Below are positions 10,451-24,223 of a stretch of 64,000 nucleotides of DNA, in pieces. The stretch lies in NCBI GenBank assembly GCA_032622095.1, contig CP136063.1, positions 148,045,379-148,109,378 of the forward strand. The letters run 5' to 3'. The notes beneath the pieces are model-generated. The model made no database searches. It saw only the letters and a list, made by a program, of their open reading frames with translations, and was not told the DNA's origin. The position numbers and the translations under genes are program-made. Position 1 is the stretch's first letter. Each line of letters opens with the position of its first letter. This DNA is from Siphonodentalium dalli. Lineage: Eukaryota > Mollusca > Scaphopoda > Gadilida > Siphonodentaliidae.

Positions 10451-11102
10451 CCATGCACACATGCCGTATATAATTATACAACAACGATAATATTCTTTCT
10501 CTATCTAACTAATACTGTCATGCATGATGGGTTGCCGATATGTATGGTTATGGTTAAGATTTGGGTTATGGGAAAGGTAAAGATTGAGGAGGAGTTTGGA
10601 TTGGGATATATATGTTAATTATATGGAAGTATCAAACTTCCAATTTGGAAGTTTAAAATTTCTAGTTTTGATTGGTATTCAATATCGTCAGAACAAAGCA
10701 TGAATTCCACGTAAACCGTGCCCTAAACGCGCAAAAATAAATATTGAATCTACAGATGAGAGTTTACAAACATAATGACAAGAATATCTAGAATGTTAAC
10801 TTGCCTCAATTACTTTTTTATGCAACACAATTTGTCGTTCGTTGTGTAATTTTTAAATATCGTGAATATATTTTTCGGATTTTTGCAATCGAGATAACAA
10901 ACGAGTGCGTTTCGTACAATGTTTGATGAATATTAATTCAACCTGAAACCAAAAGGTTACATTAACAAGGAGGTGTAGTGGCATAGCATGCATACTCTCC
11001 TCAAATATCATATTGGTTGTTTTGAATAATTTTACAACAGTTACTCATGCAGGGGAGCACGACAAAGTCACGCTATTTATTCATTTTCGATTTCCGTGTT
11101 TG

Positions 11103-11325
11103 GTGATTCCGTCACGGATTTCGTCAACGAAGTTGTTCTCAAATAGCACTTGAGGGTTTATAATACAATTTGAGCTATTTTCTAACTAAAGTTTATCATT
11201 TCATTCCCATAAAACATTGCCATTATGTCGTATTTTACTATAATACGCTGTTGTGCCGTGACGGAATCACATATATACATATAGGAAGGTCGAGAGACGG
11301 TCCGGGCTCGCGGTGACGGAATCAC
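11103..11325. repeat. Cluster of three GTGATTCCGTCAC motifs
   Basis: Copies at 11103-11115 (plus), 11258-11270 (minus) and 11313-11325 (minus). The same 13-mer recurs at 22376, 22398, 22594 and 34378. GTGA and TCAC form a short inverted repeat around TTCCG. The role is unknown. Confidence 0.8.
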
Positions 11326-11499
11326 AATTTAACAAAAAAAATTCCATCTACCAAATGGTACGATAAATGACATGCCATTCCTCACAAATAAGCGAATACA
11401 AATATAACTTCTATAAAAATTAGATTACACGAATTTTAAAAAAGTCTCTTTTTTTTTCATAAAAAAGTCCACGCCAGGAATTTAACCCTGGCCGCAGCG

Positions 11500-13631
11500 T
11501 AGTCTGGTCGATAAAAGGTTTGACCTAGAAAAAATTTGGACTAAGTTGGTTTTTATTCCATTTTGAAGAGGAATATTTCCTCTACAACATATCCAAAATC
11601 CGCTAAAATCCGCTTTGAGCAAACTTTTTTACAGAGATTTTAAAAAATGCTCATTTTTCGACCTTGCGAAGTACGTTTTTCTACAATATCCCTCATCGGC
11701 GACACCAGAACGCATTAATCCTCCATCCGATATATACCAGTTTGTGTAAACGAGTATAGGGGGCGAATAGAGTGACAAGGACAGAAAACAATGCAATCGC
11801 GGCGATGAAATGGCTGTCAAAATGGCCGCAACTACAATCCATGCTACGATGATAGCAACATATTGGATAACACCCTATAAGCGAAAATACACATTTGTAA
11901 TTTACAATAATGTTGTTATATATCTTTAAAGGTACACATATAATTAAAACAGATCTATCTGAATGATTTATCGATCACTGCTATGCACGTTAACCCAATG
12001 ATTTACGTTCGGGTTTTCTTATTAGAATACACCCAACAGTCGGACCAAAAACAGTTATTTTGGGCATGCAACACACGAAGTAATATTTTGTCACACAGTG
12101 CGTGGTAATTTCCTTTTGGAATGATGATTAATTATTGAATGTAAAGCACAAACTGAAGAGCCCACCCTATCTGTGTAAATACTAGTTATATTTCCAGAAT
12201 TTTCAACACTCTCCGTGACAATAAACCATACACGTATGTCGTAATGCTGATTATACTGTCAAGAAACACTTATCTCTTCAACAGAATAGTACCATATCTC
12301 ACTAGATCGAAGAGACTGTACGTCGTACATTTTATTTAGTACTAATTTTCATGGTGCTCCCAAACCGGTTTCTTAGTAGACAATTATGTTCAAATTACTT
12401 CAATCGGCACTTTACAACATGAATATGTATTCCGCAATACACACTATTAGTTGTCAGTATGTTGTTGTTTGAAATTTTGTTACCATTGCCACCCACATAC
12501 TTGCGCTAAATATCAGGTCATCAGCGTTTACAGTTATTAGATCTGCGTTTACCATTCACTCAACGTTGCTATTTATGGTTTTGTATGCAGCAGATATGTG
12601 TAACATTAGGGAGAATGGGTAAACGCGGCGATGCGGTTGCAGAAAAGGGCGTATATGTGGCCTTAGTGCATTTAAGTGCACATAATTTCCAGGTATAAAG
12701 ACAGTCTCTGCCATAGAGTATGTAGGCAAATTGGGTTATGTTGAGAATTTATTGAAGATAGTCTATTGCAATCCTTTGTATTTTGATAAATTGCGTTCAT
12801 GGTATACCACCATGTATTTGTGTGATAAAAATGAAATATCCGTGTTTAATCACTTGACCGGAGGCAACTATGGCTACTATTTTAAGACACGGACAATAGG
12901 ATCTACACATTTTACCTAGTACCATATGAATAGCTCTCATACTGTTCTATAGTAGTGAATTTTGACAGACTGTGTGTTGTAGATTCAAAAATAACTGATT
13001 ATCGGTCACATTCGTGAGACTGTTTTCATTACATATATTTCTGCTTCTAGAAAAGGTCACACAATGAGTACATCCCTATTAGATCACATTTAACTGTTTT
13101 AATACACATATATTACACGATTCAAGATAAACAGTACAGATAAAACTGCGTTATTCTTCTATTTCTTGGCGCCCAAAAAGTTCACATTCAATCGTTGTAT
13201 GAGACCTGGCTTTCGGTTGCTCTCTCGCGAGATACATTAGAGAGAATTCTTACATACTATTATCAATAGCTCCCCTTATACTCTGAACTCATTCTTCCTC
13301 GTATAATTCGACGGCCTGTTCGTTCTTGTATAACCAGCTATTCAATTTTCCGCAAATTGTAAATTTCTTTCGATTTTGTCCATTGTTGTGTGGATTTTAT
13401 TTTATTACTAATTTGGTATTTGTTGGCGCACCTACCACCGAAATTCAGGATTGTTCTATACCAACTGCCATCATGGACGCCATCTTGTATTACAGAAAAT
13501 GCTCAAAGCGGATTTTAGCGGATTTTGGATATGTTATAGAGGATATATTCCTCTTCAAAATGGAATAGAAACCAACTTAGTCCAAATTTGTTCTAGGTTG
13601 ACCCTAAAATTTTAGTTTATCGACCAGACTA
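11500..13631. mobile_element. 2.1-kb TIR element, ends TAGTCTGGTCGATAAA
   Basis: Terminal inverted repeats of about 130-140 bp: TAGTCTGGTCGATAAA starts at 11500 and its complement ends at 13631. The arms share GGACTAAGTTGGTTT, CCATTTTGAAGAGGAATAT and ATCCGCTAAAATCCGCTTTG, with one indel of about 15 bp near the outer end. Both sides are flanked by GCG, a possible 3-bp target duplication. Reading frames inside (12731-12919, 13326-13568) are not recognised. The superfamily is unassigned. Confidence 0.8.
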
Positions 13632-14001
13632 GCGGGACAGTCGAGAACGAAACCCACACGGCTATTGTGTTTTATTTTATAGCGCCTTCTATTTTTCAGC
13701 GCGGCCAGTTCAAATTATATATAGATCTATAAGTATTTTATTTGTTTCATGACTGTTATATATCCCATTAAATGTTTTCTAAAAATGACGCCTGTAATAC
13801 CAGTGTATGACATAAGGCCCATGCATGAGTGTTCACAATTGTTATTGCTATATACCTAAACTAAACGCTCCATTCTAACATGTGATACAAAATTCCAGCA
13901 AGTCCCTTTCAATTGTTCTGGAGTTGTAATTAGTACACTATATATAGAGCAATAATAACATGCAGTTAATCATTTTCTTACATATATAGGCATCTACTTC
14001 A
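13632..14001. other. No recognisable feature
   Basis: AT-rich spacer between two mobile elements. Confidence 0.4.
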
Positions 14002-14023
14002 TCTATTATATATTTTTGGAACT

Positions 14024-14060
<37 letters not shown>

Positions 14061-14200
14061 ATGTATGTGTGTAGGCCTATGTGTGTTATAGACTCGAAAA
14101 CTGCTCGACCGATCCCACTCGAATTTGGTATGTAGGCCTACTTAATACTTTTCCACGTTGTTCCCTAAATAGCCCGGACGAAGTCGGGCATATCAGCTAG
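14002..14200 (+). mobile_element. Complete 199-bp Helitron-like element
   Basis: Starts TCTATTATATATTTTTGGAA after an A, contains (CTGT)n at about 14023-14060, then the conserved CTCGACCGATCC..CGAATTTGGTATG block, the hairpin GCCCGGACGAAGTCGGGC, and ends ATATCAGCTAG before T. It lacks the tandem core found in the longer copies, so it is a minimal version of the family. Confidence 0.85.
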
Positions 14201-14915
14201 TGTTCTATATATGTAGACATAAGTCAACTCTCACTGTATTTTAGATCTACTATTTTTGCACATAAATGCCCAATACATATATCTGGACATGTTGGTGAAA
14301 CATATTAAAATAATTAAAACAAAGTTTTATGTCGTAACATTATGCAGATATCAAAATAAAAACGCCCAACGCTGTGCATATTATTCAATGCGCCAGGACC
14401 TGAGAACCAAAACCCTTTTTTGCCGTAATATGTTGTACTTAAATTTTATTAATTCACTTCAAATTAATTTGAGAATGTTTGTCTGCAATGAATTTGATTG
14501 CGTTGAAGTTTGTTTATCAGGTAAGATGAAAATTAGTTTCAAATTAACAAGAAAATTAAGGTGATATTTCTTAAGATAAATCATTCGCGTGCATGCATAC
14601 AGTATATAGATTCAAAGATTCAAATTGAATGTTAACGCTATAAGAACAATGGTTTATTAACATGAAAAGTATTTCGGTGAAGTAGAAGTGTATATCAGGA
14701 AATACTATAGACTGTTCAGCGAAATGATGAGGGAGTTCCAAATTTATTACAATTGGCGGAAGTGAGATACATCTATACAATAGAAATACTTCACAGTCCA
14801 CCCGTATCGTCGTCATCCTTTGCTATAGCGGGGATGGCGCGAACGGCTAATCGGCTTTCGCATGTGCACGATTTCTAAACAACAATAAACTTTCTTGACA
14901 AAATCACACGACTGC
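14201..14915. other. No recognisable feature
   Basis: Two overlapping-size open frames (14256-14564 plus; 14571-14816 minus) show no similarity that I recognise. Confidence 0.4.
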
Positions 14916-16614
14916 AGTCCAGGAGATATTGGTCGACCTCTGCACCCCCCAGGACTTAACTTCACCCCACTAATTTTCTTTCTTAATGTCTCCTCTAATT
15001 TTTTTCACTTGTTAACAAGAAAAAAAAGTGGCCGCAGAGACTCAATACAAGATGGCGTCCATCATGGCGGCCATTTTTTTAAATGCACCAGGTCTTTTTG
15101 ATCGCCGTTATAGTAAAGATGATATCACATGCGGTCTTGTTTTCCGCTCGATTCGTTATGCTAATATACAACCCTTACAAATTAGCCAAAAATCCGACAC
15201 CAGAATCCAATATGGCGACCAAGATGGCCGCCGAAATGTGAAAATATGCTATTTTCCTGACATGTTACCACCTTTCGTTTGTCTCTGTGGGAAAATTTTG
15301 GCATCTTTGCGTCATATTATACATTTATTATCTAGATGAGTCATTGGCGACCACATGGGGACCATAATTTACATTCATTGTGGGATATTTTTGTCCGATA
15401 TGACGTTTTCCCAAATGCCGGTATAATAGGTCAAAGCCGAATCTACATTAATAACGCGATGTAATGTTTCGAATCAATGAATGTTATTGCTAGTATAACA
15501 ACACCCATGCATATATATGTGCAGGCGATACTCGAGCTAGGATTCATCTTATACCTGAGTTGAGGAATATTTACCCAAATCCAAGATGGCGGCCAAAATG
15601 GCCACCAGAAATAGAAAAATCGCCGAAAATCGCTGATTTTAACATCAGTGAGCGTTATTGTTATGAAAACTCAACACCTGCTTACTATTGTGAGTTGGGA
15701 ACACTTAGGCGAATAACTTTCCTTGTACCATATCCAAATAAAAGTCCCCCAAATCTAAAATGGCGCCCAGAATGGCGGACAAATTTTGAAAAATCCCCGA
15801 AATTCGCTCATATTTACATCATTGGGCATTATTGTCGAGACAACTCCATCCATGCTTACAGTTGAGTTGGAAATACTGAGGTGAAGTAATTACCTTACAT
15901 CCCATGCAAGAAATGGTTTTCCAAATAGAAGATGGCGGCCAAAATGGCGACCGAAATTTGAAAACACGCCTACATTCCTTTACTTTCTTAGGATGGGCGT
16001 TATTGTTTCGCGATTTCTACCTACCATTACATGTTGATATGTATGAATTGTTCATTAGGGTTTGGCAAGTGATTCTCACAGTCAATATGGCGGCCAAACT
16101 GGCGGCCAGAAATTGAAAAGAAGCCGATATTATCGCATACTAATTTCAATTTATTTTTATAATATCGATTTGTATAGACGAAACGGTACATAATATAAGC
16201 CATCTATTAGTTCCAACGTAAGTCGTAGCCTTTTGGAAGGATGAAAACCCACAATCGCGATGTGGCATTTCAAAATCCATTCTCCACTAAGGGCTCATAC
16301 TGGCCGTAACCGTATATACATGTAGGTGCGCCGAATAGTCATATTATGACTTCCAAAAATCAAAACAACAGTACCTGAGCTTATTCTGAATTCCCACATT
16401 TAGCATTATCTAGACCCGTTTCCGTCTCTTCGTCAGATTAATCTATCTCTCTCACAACAACAGTTTACTACACTTCTTTGTAGAACTGTCTCACTAATCG
16501 GAATGTTTCAAACAATACATATGCCGGTGTCCAGCTCACGTGTTTGTTTCGAAAGCTTGGAAATCTTAACTAGCTTCATTCGTGGTATATCTTATGGTAT
16601 AATTCAGATGCTAC

Positions 16615-18553
16615 ATATGGGTGATTCTCCCGTAAACGAGCAAACCCATGTCCTGCGTTATTAGTTCATCCTATGAAAAACAATGGCCACCATACATAAA
16701 AGTGATGGTAATGATCTTGTAGCTCACGATACAGGCATTTATTAGAGACATTTCGGGTTTAGTATGGACGTGTGACAACATATATGCCATGTGTATATTA
16801 CAGGCTACGCACCCCGAAACAGCATATCCCAAATCAAAGGCATTCAACTTCCCTGATTGTTCCCATTCGCCAACGAACGATTTATCTTTAAACCAATTAA
16901 TATTCTTGTGCGGAATTTGCACTGAACGCCATGCAATTCGTATAATTTTTATGAAATTAAATATTTAGTTAGTGGAAAGCATGTGAAGTCTTCCAAAAGC
17001 ATGTCCCGTTATATAGAATCATTACCCAAACGCACGATAAAGACGGCTGATATTTTCATCAGAAACATAGCTTGTTCATATCTATGGTTGCATCGTGGAG
17101 TAAATATCCTTTAATGTCTAGAAAAAATAAACCCAGGTTATGTTTCCTTGAATAATATTTCAAAATCAACCTTTAAAACTAGAAATCGCTAGCGTATATT
17201 TATTCAGCGTCATTACACAAACGCAGACCATTTAAATGTTACATGCTGTAGGCGAACGATTAAAAGTTTATTTCGAAAGCTCGCAGCGGTTGTTTGTTCA
17301 TAAACTAGTTCATTTTCGTAGGTGATGGATATTCAAAATATAAGAGCGCGCTGAAACGAAAATCGTCATTACCCAAACGCGTCATTACCCAAACACTCCT
17401 TCTGTTTGGGTAATGACGCAATTTTAATTTTGAAATATCCAGAGACGCAAACACGATCTAACAAATAAAACATGTTAAGCGATGATCTGGGTGTAAATAA
17501 AAAGAACAAATATGACATATGGATTAGTTTTAGTGCGTTTATATAAAATCGGGGGGGGGGGGGTGAGTGAATTAGTGGTGGGGTGGGGGGGGGGGGTGAT
17601 CAACGGAATCTAACGAATTCTCTAAATGGATTGACGTTTACATCAAACAATCTCAGTGAGAAGCAGATGACAGTTTGAAAAGTCAATTATTTCCGTACTT
17701 TTCAACAATCGTTCTGCCTGCGGGGCGATTTCCGGCTCGTGTGTTATAGCAACGGCGTCAAAATACACATTTTGGACCATCAGAATATCACACTGACAAT
17801 GCTATCTGATTGAGCGCACCGAGAAACCCCCAAATACCAAATTTCAGTTCAATATCTTGAAACATGTAAGAGAAATCCATCGACAATGTTTTCTACTCTA
17901 AATTATCATTGCAATTTGGCGAACCCCTTGGGGAACAGACTTTGATTGACGTATGTCCACGATGTCTACATCAGAGTTCCTCGATCGTTTGGAGTCAAAC
18001 CAAGTGTACGAGGGACCAGGGCATGCCCGGCTAGATAGGAATCGCCTTTTATGCGATCAAAATATGTTTCCAATTATCATATCTGAACGCTGTATTCGTT
18101 GACCTCTTAGAGAGTTTGAACTCTAAGTCACACCCACAAAGCACATCAATTTCCACCACGTATATTCAAATGGCTGTATCTCATAGACGTCTCAACGTGC
18201 GGAGCTACGCCATACGTCGTTTGGACGGATACATATCATCGGCTACTCAAACAATATATTCTCATAACGATAATTCAACTATTAAAGGGCACATGTCAAC
18301 AAGTTTTGGAGAAAGAGCGAATTTGACAATGACGTTGCCCTGATTCAACCCCAAAAAAACGTCATTGGCACATGCTGTAATGAACGACCTTGATTGACCT
18401 TGACCTGGCCCTATAATATTGCCCAATGTCATTTTCGTGGTCACCAATATCTGTGCTACATACTCACATAAAATTCATCGGCATGTGACAAACTTTTTTT
18501 CCCCAGAATTTTCTGGACGAAATTGTTCATTTAATGGAGAATCACCCATATGG
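16615..18553. mobile_element. TIR element of about 1.9 kb inserted in the left arm
   Basis: CATATGGGTGATTCTCC near 16614 faces GGAGAATCACCCATATG at about 18537-18553. The interval between them is absent from the right arm of the surrounding inverted repeat, which gives an internal control for the insertion. Inside is a cluster of TCATTACCCAAACGC motifs and G-rich tracts at 17551-17563 and 17585-17596. No coding sequence is recognised. Confidence 0.65.
17019..17419. repeat. Cluster of TCATTACCCAAACGC motifs
   Basis: Copies at 17019-17033, 17210-17224 (one mismatch), 17366-17380 and 17382-17395 on the plus strand, and 17404-17419 on the minus strand. The last three form a short inverted repeat. 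They sit inside the TIR element that interrupts the left arm. Confidence 0.85.
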
Positions 18554-21500
18554 GGTATAGGCGTAATCTTGTGCGATACACTAGAAAGGTATTCGGTCGA
18601 TGTGTATACTAGCTTTCAGAAGGACCTATCTATCTGCGTATTGTCGGCTTTGGTGACCTAATGGGGATAACAACGTGTACACCTGGTGATCTTCCCAAAT
18701 AGCCACTTCTCAATATATGGTTCATCAATTCACATACTCATCTAAAGCACTGACGTATCCGGACAACTTCTGTATACGGCTTCGAATGTTGAAATCCCGA
18801 CATTTGACGGATGCATTTATGCTAAGGCGTAGAAGACCATAATGCATAATATATCCAAACTCCTTTAACATGATCATAAGAACAAGCTTGTTGGCATCCA
18901 GCAATCGTCTCACCGAACAGCTCCAAGCAGATGATAACAATACACACGGTGCTAGTTTGTGGGTATGTGTCATGATAGTGGAAATGAAATTGGACCATGA
19001 CTGCACCGCCCCTTATTTTGTTATGTTTTCGATTCAGACATGATCTCATGTGTGGCTTTGCTTTCCTTGTATGCTAAAATTGTATGTTCCCATCCGTTGG
19101 AAGCCGTTCTTAAACAACTGGACCAGTCGTGTGCCATTGGCTACTGCTGTATAAGCCCCACCAAGACTGGGGTATAGTCTTAAAGGCGATACCTTTGATA
19201 GTTGGTTGATATGTTATACCCACGCTGGGTGGTATGGTTCAAGAAAGTACAAATGCCATCAACAAAAGGGTGAAATGTTTAACGCGAAGAACATCCCGAG
19301 GAATGTTACGTTGATGAGCTCTTGCATTCAGTTCAACAAACGTTGGTACACCAAGTGATTTGTTGGTAACATCACCATTGCGACCATTTTCCTGCATGAG
19401 ACATTAACTACTATATTCTAAAGTTATATGATCATAAAGGTCGCGTTCCCCAACGTCCACATCCATTGCCATCGAGACTGTAAATTGTTCTTTAAATACA
19501 TAGTGCAATAAATGCACCATTTCCTGACATTTTCTTGAATAATACCGCCCACATACTGACACTAACCCTGAGAGATGATAACAAAAAACGCATACATTCA
19601 TGCTATAAAGACATTATCCTTTAGTCCATCCGACTGTTTTGAAGGAGGCTAGCATAGTATTATCCAGACAAAAATGTACGTAGTTGAATCAGAAAGGCTT
19701 CGAAACCAATGTGATCTTACCACACACAAAAATAACCGACACGCATGACATGCACCAGGTGTAGGGGTGGTGTTTACCGTGGCCATTTCATTCCCACTAT
19801 CATGGCGCATGTCCACAAACTAGCACCGCGAGCATTGTTCTTCTCTGCTGGGAGATATTCGACGAGACAACTGCGGGGCGTCACGCAGTTTGCTTCGGAT
19901 CATGGTCAAGAAGTGTGGGTAGTCTGTACACTATGGTCTTCTCCTTAGAAGATAGACATCTGTCCAAGGGAATGAGACAGCCAGCAACTTTCGAAACACT
20001 GTCGAAGTTGTCCACATATGCCAATGCGTTCGCTGAGTTTGTGAGTTGACGAACAATCTATTGAGAAGTGACTAGCTAACTGGTTCGCCAGGTGTACATG
20101 CCGTTATCCCCATGGGGTATGAGACACATACATAGAGATGACCTTCTGTAAGCTTGTATACTCATCGGTCATATGCCTTCCTAGTTCAAGATGACGCACA
20201 AATAACATATTTAGCAAATATTTAAAATCGTAAGCTAGACACCGGAAAATGAATTGTTTGAAACGTTATGATTAGAGGGACCCTACTCACAGGAAGTGGT
20301 GAATACTTTGTCGGTGTGAGCGACCTAGGTTTATCAGACAAAGCAATGGAAGCTGGTCCAGATATTTATAGGACGTGACGTAGAAAATCAGAAATCTGTT
20401 ATCAGGTAATTTGTTCTGATATAACTATTCGGCGCACCTACGCTTACGGCCATTATCGGCGCTAAGGGGAGAATGGATTTCGAAATACCACATCGCGATA
20501 TTAATTGTGGTTTTCATCTTTCCAGAAGGATACGAGCTATGTTATGCGTTTTGATACCTTTAAGTTGAACTAGTAGATGGTTTATGTACAGTTTCGTCCA
20601 TACATACCGATATTATGACAAAAAGTTGAAATTAATATGTGAAAATATCGATTTCTTTTCAATTTCTAGCCGCCAATTTAGCAGCGATCTTGGCTGTGAG
20701 TATCAATTGCCAAACCCTAATGAATACTTCATGTCACTATTCCATTTCAACATGTAATAGTGGATAGAAATCGCGAAACAATAACGCCCATCCTAAGAAA
20801 GTAAAGGAATGTAGACTTGTTTTCAAATTTCGGTCGCCATTTTGGCCGCCATCTTCTATTTGGAAAACAATTTCTTGCATCAGATGCAATGTAATTACCT
20901 CACCTCAGTATTTCCAACTCAACTGTAAGCATGGGTGGAGTTCTCTCGACAATAATGCCCAATGATGTGAATATGAGCGAATTTCGGTTATTTTTCAAAA
21001 TCTGTCCGCCATTGTGGGCGCCATTATAGATTTGGGGGACTTTTATTTGGATATGGTACAAGGAAGTTCTTCGCCTAAGTGTTCCCAACTCACAATAGTA
21101 AGCAGGTGTTGAGTTTTCATGACAATAATGCTCACTGATGTTAAAATCAGCGATTTTCGGCGATTTTTCTATTTCTGGTGGCCATTTTGGCCGCCATCTT
21201 GGATTTGGGTAAATATTCCTCAACTCAGGTATAAGAGGAATCCTAGCTCGAGTATCGCCTGCACATATATATGCATGGGTGTTGTTATAATAGCAATAAC
21301 ATTCATTGATTCGAAACATTACATCGCGTTATTAATGTAGATTCGGCTTTACCTATTATACCAGCATTTGGGAAAACGTGATATCGGACAAAAATATCCC
21401 ACAATGAATGTATATTATGCTCCCCATGTGGTCGCCAATGACTCCTCTATATGATAAATGTATAATATGACGCAAAGATGCCAAACTTTTCCCACAGAGA

Positions 21501-21870
21501 CAAACGAAAGGTGGTAACAGGTCAGGAAAATAGCATATTTTCACATTTCGGCGGCCATCTTGGCCGACATATTGGATTCTGGTGTCGGATTTTTGGCTAA
21601 TTTGTAAGGGTTGTATATTAGCATAACGAATCGAGCGGAAAACAAGACAGCATGTGATATCATCTTTACTATAACGGCGATAAAAGAGACCTGGTGCATT
21701 TAAACAAAATGGCCGCCATGATGGACGCCACCTTGTCTGGAGTCTATGCGGCCGCTTTTTTTCTTGTTAACAAGTGAACAAAATTAGAGGAGACATTAAG
21801 AAAGAAAATTAGTGGGGTGAAGTTAAGTCCTGGGGGGGGGGTGCAGAGGTTGACCAATATCTCCTGGACT

Positions 21871-22375
21871 ATGTCCATTTATAAAAAAAAAAATATTGGG
21901 ACTTTACCTCGTCTCCTCTCCATGCATTATACGTTTTAGAAATTGACATTCTCCTAAAATCACAGACATCTGAATATGGATATCTGTCTCGGCACATAAA
22001 CGTCGAACTGAACAAACCATTGACTTCTAGATTTATGGTTTTAATGAGTGTTTTGTTATGATCCCTTGAGTTTGTGGGTGATGGGTAGGCGAGTCTAGCA
22101 TGCAATTCTTTATCTGATCTCAGCTATATGTCTATGACTATTTTGGGCCATTAATTGTAAACACTGTTGAAAGTTCTGTCTAAAGAATAAGTCATATAGG
22201 CCTAGCCGTTATACACTGGTAGATCACGATGCCATGAGTTTAGACTTCATATACTACTCGAGGGAATCAACTTCATTCTTACAAACGCTGGGAAAATGAA
22301 TATATCTATCTTACAATAATATTTCCATGTAATTGAAGCATTTTGAACTCGGTGTAATTTTACCAGTTTTTGAAT
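21871..22375. other. No recognisable feature
   Basis: An open frame on the minus strand (21869-22105) has no similarity that I recognise. Confidence 0.4.
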
Positions 22376-22607
22376 GTGATTCCGTCACGCCCGTTGTGTG
22401 ATTCCGTCACGGCGAACAAACTGAGTTAGCTAGTATATACACAGTTCTAAGTGTGTGATATATAATGCGGCTTCTTTCTTCAAGGATGAAGTTTCTACAT
22501 TGGTAATTTAGAACTTTTTCCAGCTCAGCTTTGCTGAATGAGCAGGGTTCTGCAATACTACGGACCAACCCTCACAGTGAGGGCACTTTTTTGGTGATTC
22601 CGTCACG
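22376..22607 (+). repeat. Three GTGATTCCGTCAC motifs in the same orientation
   Basis: Perfect copies at 22376, 22398 and 22594, the first two only 22 bp apart. The last lies just outside the left arm of the next inverted-repeat pair. Confidence 0.85.
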
Positions 22608-22699
22608 GACACAAATTGCACGCCCGATAACCCTATAGGCTGGTGGCTGTGGGTAGGCATATTGCTGTAGTGATATTGTGTGGCGGTTTTCACACGTGT

Positions 22700-23838
22700 G
22701 CTCAGAATTTGAGGAAAATCATAAATTTTGGAATCCACCAGGCGAGAACGCTTATGGCATTAGATAGGACCATGACTGGTGTATCCATACACCATTTGTG
22801 ATAGCCGTGTGCCTTTAGATATATTTTTTATTACTTAATTTGTCGAATTTTACAACCGGTTTTTGTCGTTTATCAAAGAAACTACCTAATATAAATGGTA
22901 GAAATCTCGATATGTAGGCTTCATGTACACATGTCACTAGATGCACATTCCATTGATACAATGAAACCAAAATCCACAATAAAAGACATATTTTTCGTGG
23001 AAAAATATCGATTTTCCTGAGTGTCATATCACAAATTTATGACAAGCATATTGCCTCCGCAGATAGGCTCATGGCAAAGCACAAACTTGTTATGATAGGC
23101 AAGTGGCATTGTTGATAGGCACGTGGTAAATATTGACCAAGCTCCAATTTAGCACTTTAAAGCCAACAATATGCAACTTCTGGCATATATTATTTTATAA
23201 ATACACTCTGGAATGATTATTCATTCATAGACAGAACCACACATATGTGTGCATGACGTGAAAATTAACGCACGAGTTTGTTACGCGGAATGTTACAACG
23301 TTACAACGATGGGGCGCGAGTTGTAACTTGCAGCATAATTTAATTTTCTCACCACGCACACATAATGTGTAGTTGTGTTTTATTACACACCCACTAGAAC
23401 TATTCAATATCGAGATTTAGCGTTTATTGATTCGTTTCTGTCGTAATTTATAGCCATTTTTATCAAACTGATAGGCGACTTTATTAATAAAGTTTGTAGT
23501 TCTTGTTCAAAATATAAAGTTGACGTAATTTGTGACTCGTTACGTCGACGTTTTCCGTATTGTATACGTGTTGAATACGTTGGTAAAGATATTGTATGGG
23601 CTACACTGCTCAACATAAGAAGATTAACACAATAGGTGTGTAATAAATATATAATTTGACTTGCGTGTTTGGCAACCGACAATAACACTATATTTATTGG
23701 AACTAATATATGTTTCGTTCTCGTTTCAGTTGCAAGCATGGCACTCAAATAAAAATGTTTTAACTGCGGGACAAAATTTGCTGACCTCAAGAATATCGTT
23801 GATCATATATAAATACAATTGGACCACTATAAATGGTG
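22700..23838. other. No recognisable gene
   Basis: AT-rich DNA with several short minus-strand open frames (for example 23404-23790) that I do not recognise. Confidence 0.4.
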
Positions 23839-24223
23839 TTTTGTCAATACCGTGGGGCAGGTTGGGTACGAAGTAGGTACAAAGTGTCGGCTCTTTCACT
23901 AATGGCCTTCTAACGTCAACCATTTCTGAGATATGCATTACAGTTTAAACGGAAGTTGCAAAACCCGCTCAAATTTGTGCTATTATTTCATAATATAAAA
24001 CTGAATAAATACTAATTATTTCAAAGTTTTAATACATTTTATCAGATTTATTGACTAATTTCTGCATTTAGAAGCAGAATCTTAGATTTAAATGTCAGAA
24101 AATCTGAAATCATCCCGCGATGACAACTCGATGTTTTTTTCTGAGGTGATCATTTCTCCGATATGATATCGTACTCGGTGAATTTTAGACGCACCCAAAA
24201 ACCTGCCCCACGGTATTGACAAA
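23839..24223. repeat. Inverted repeat TCAATACCGTGGGGCAGG
   Basis: TTTTGTCAATACCGTGGGG at 23839 is mirrored at 24201-24223, about 340 bp apart; CCACTATAAATG occurs on both outer sides. It looks like a small MITE. The core GGGGCAGGTG also occurs at about 10422 and 37916. Confidence 0.6.

Larger units (their letters stand above)
14916..21870. mobile_element. 7-kb element with kilobase-scale terminal inverted repeats
   Basis: The ends are AGTCCAGGAGATATTGG at 14916 and its complement ending at 21870. The left arm (14916 to about 16545) pairs with the right arm (about 20220 to 21870); pairing then resumes between about 18560-19070 and 19740-20190, so almost the whole element is one long inverted duplication centred near 19.4 kb. 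The arms contain repeated AAGATGGCGGCCAAAATGGC-type units. The left arm carries an extra block of about 1.9 kb. No transposase is recognised, and no clear target duplication is seen. Long frames such as 15028-15339 and 20900-21319 mirror each other across the arms and do not look like protein. Confidence 0.85.

Noticed and set aside
15028-15339. 103-codon open frame
   Set aside because: It lies in a repeat arm, is mirrored in the other arm, and reads through ATGGCGGCC-type repeats.
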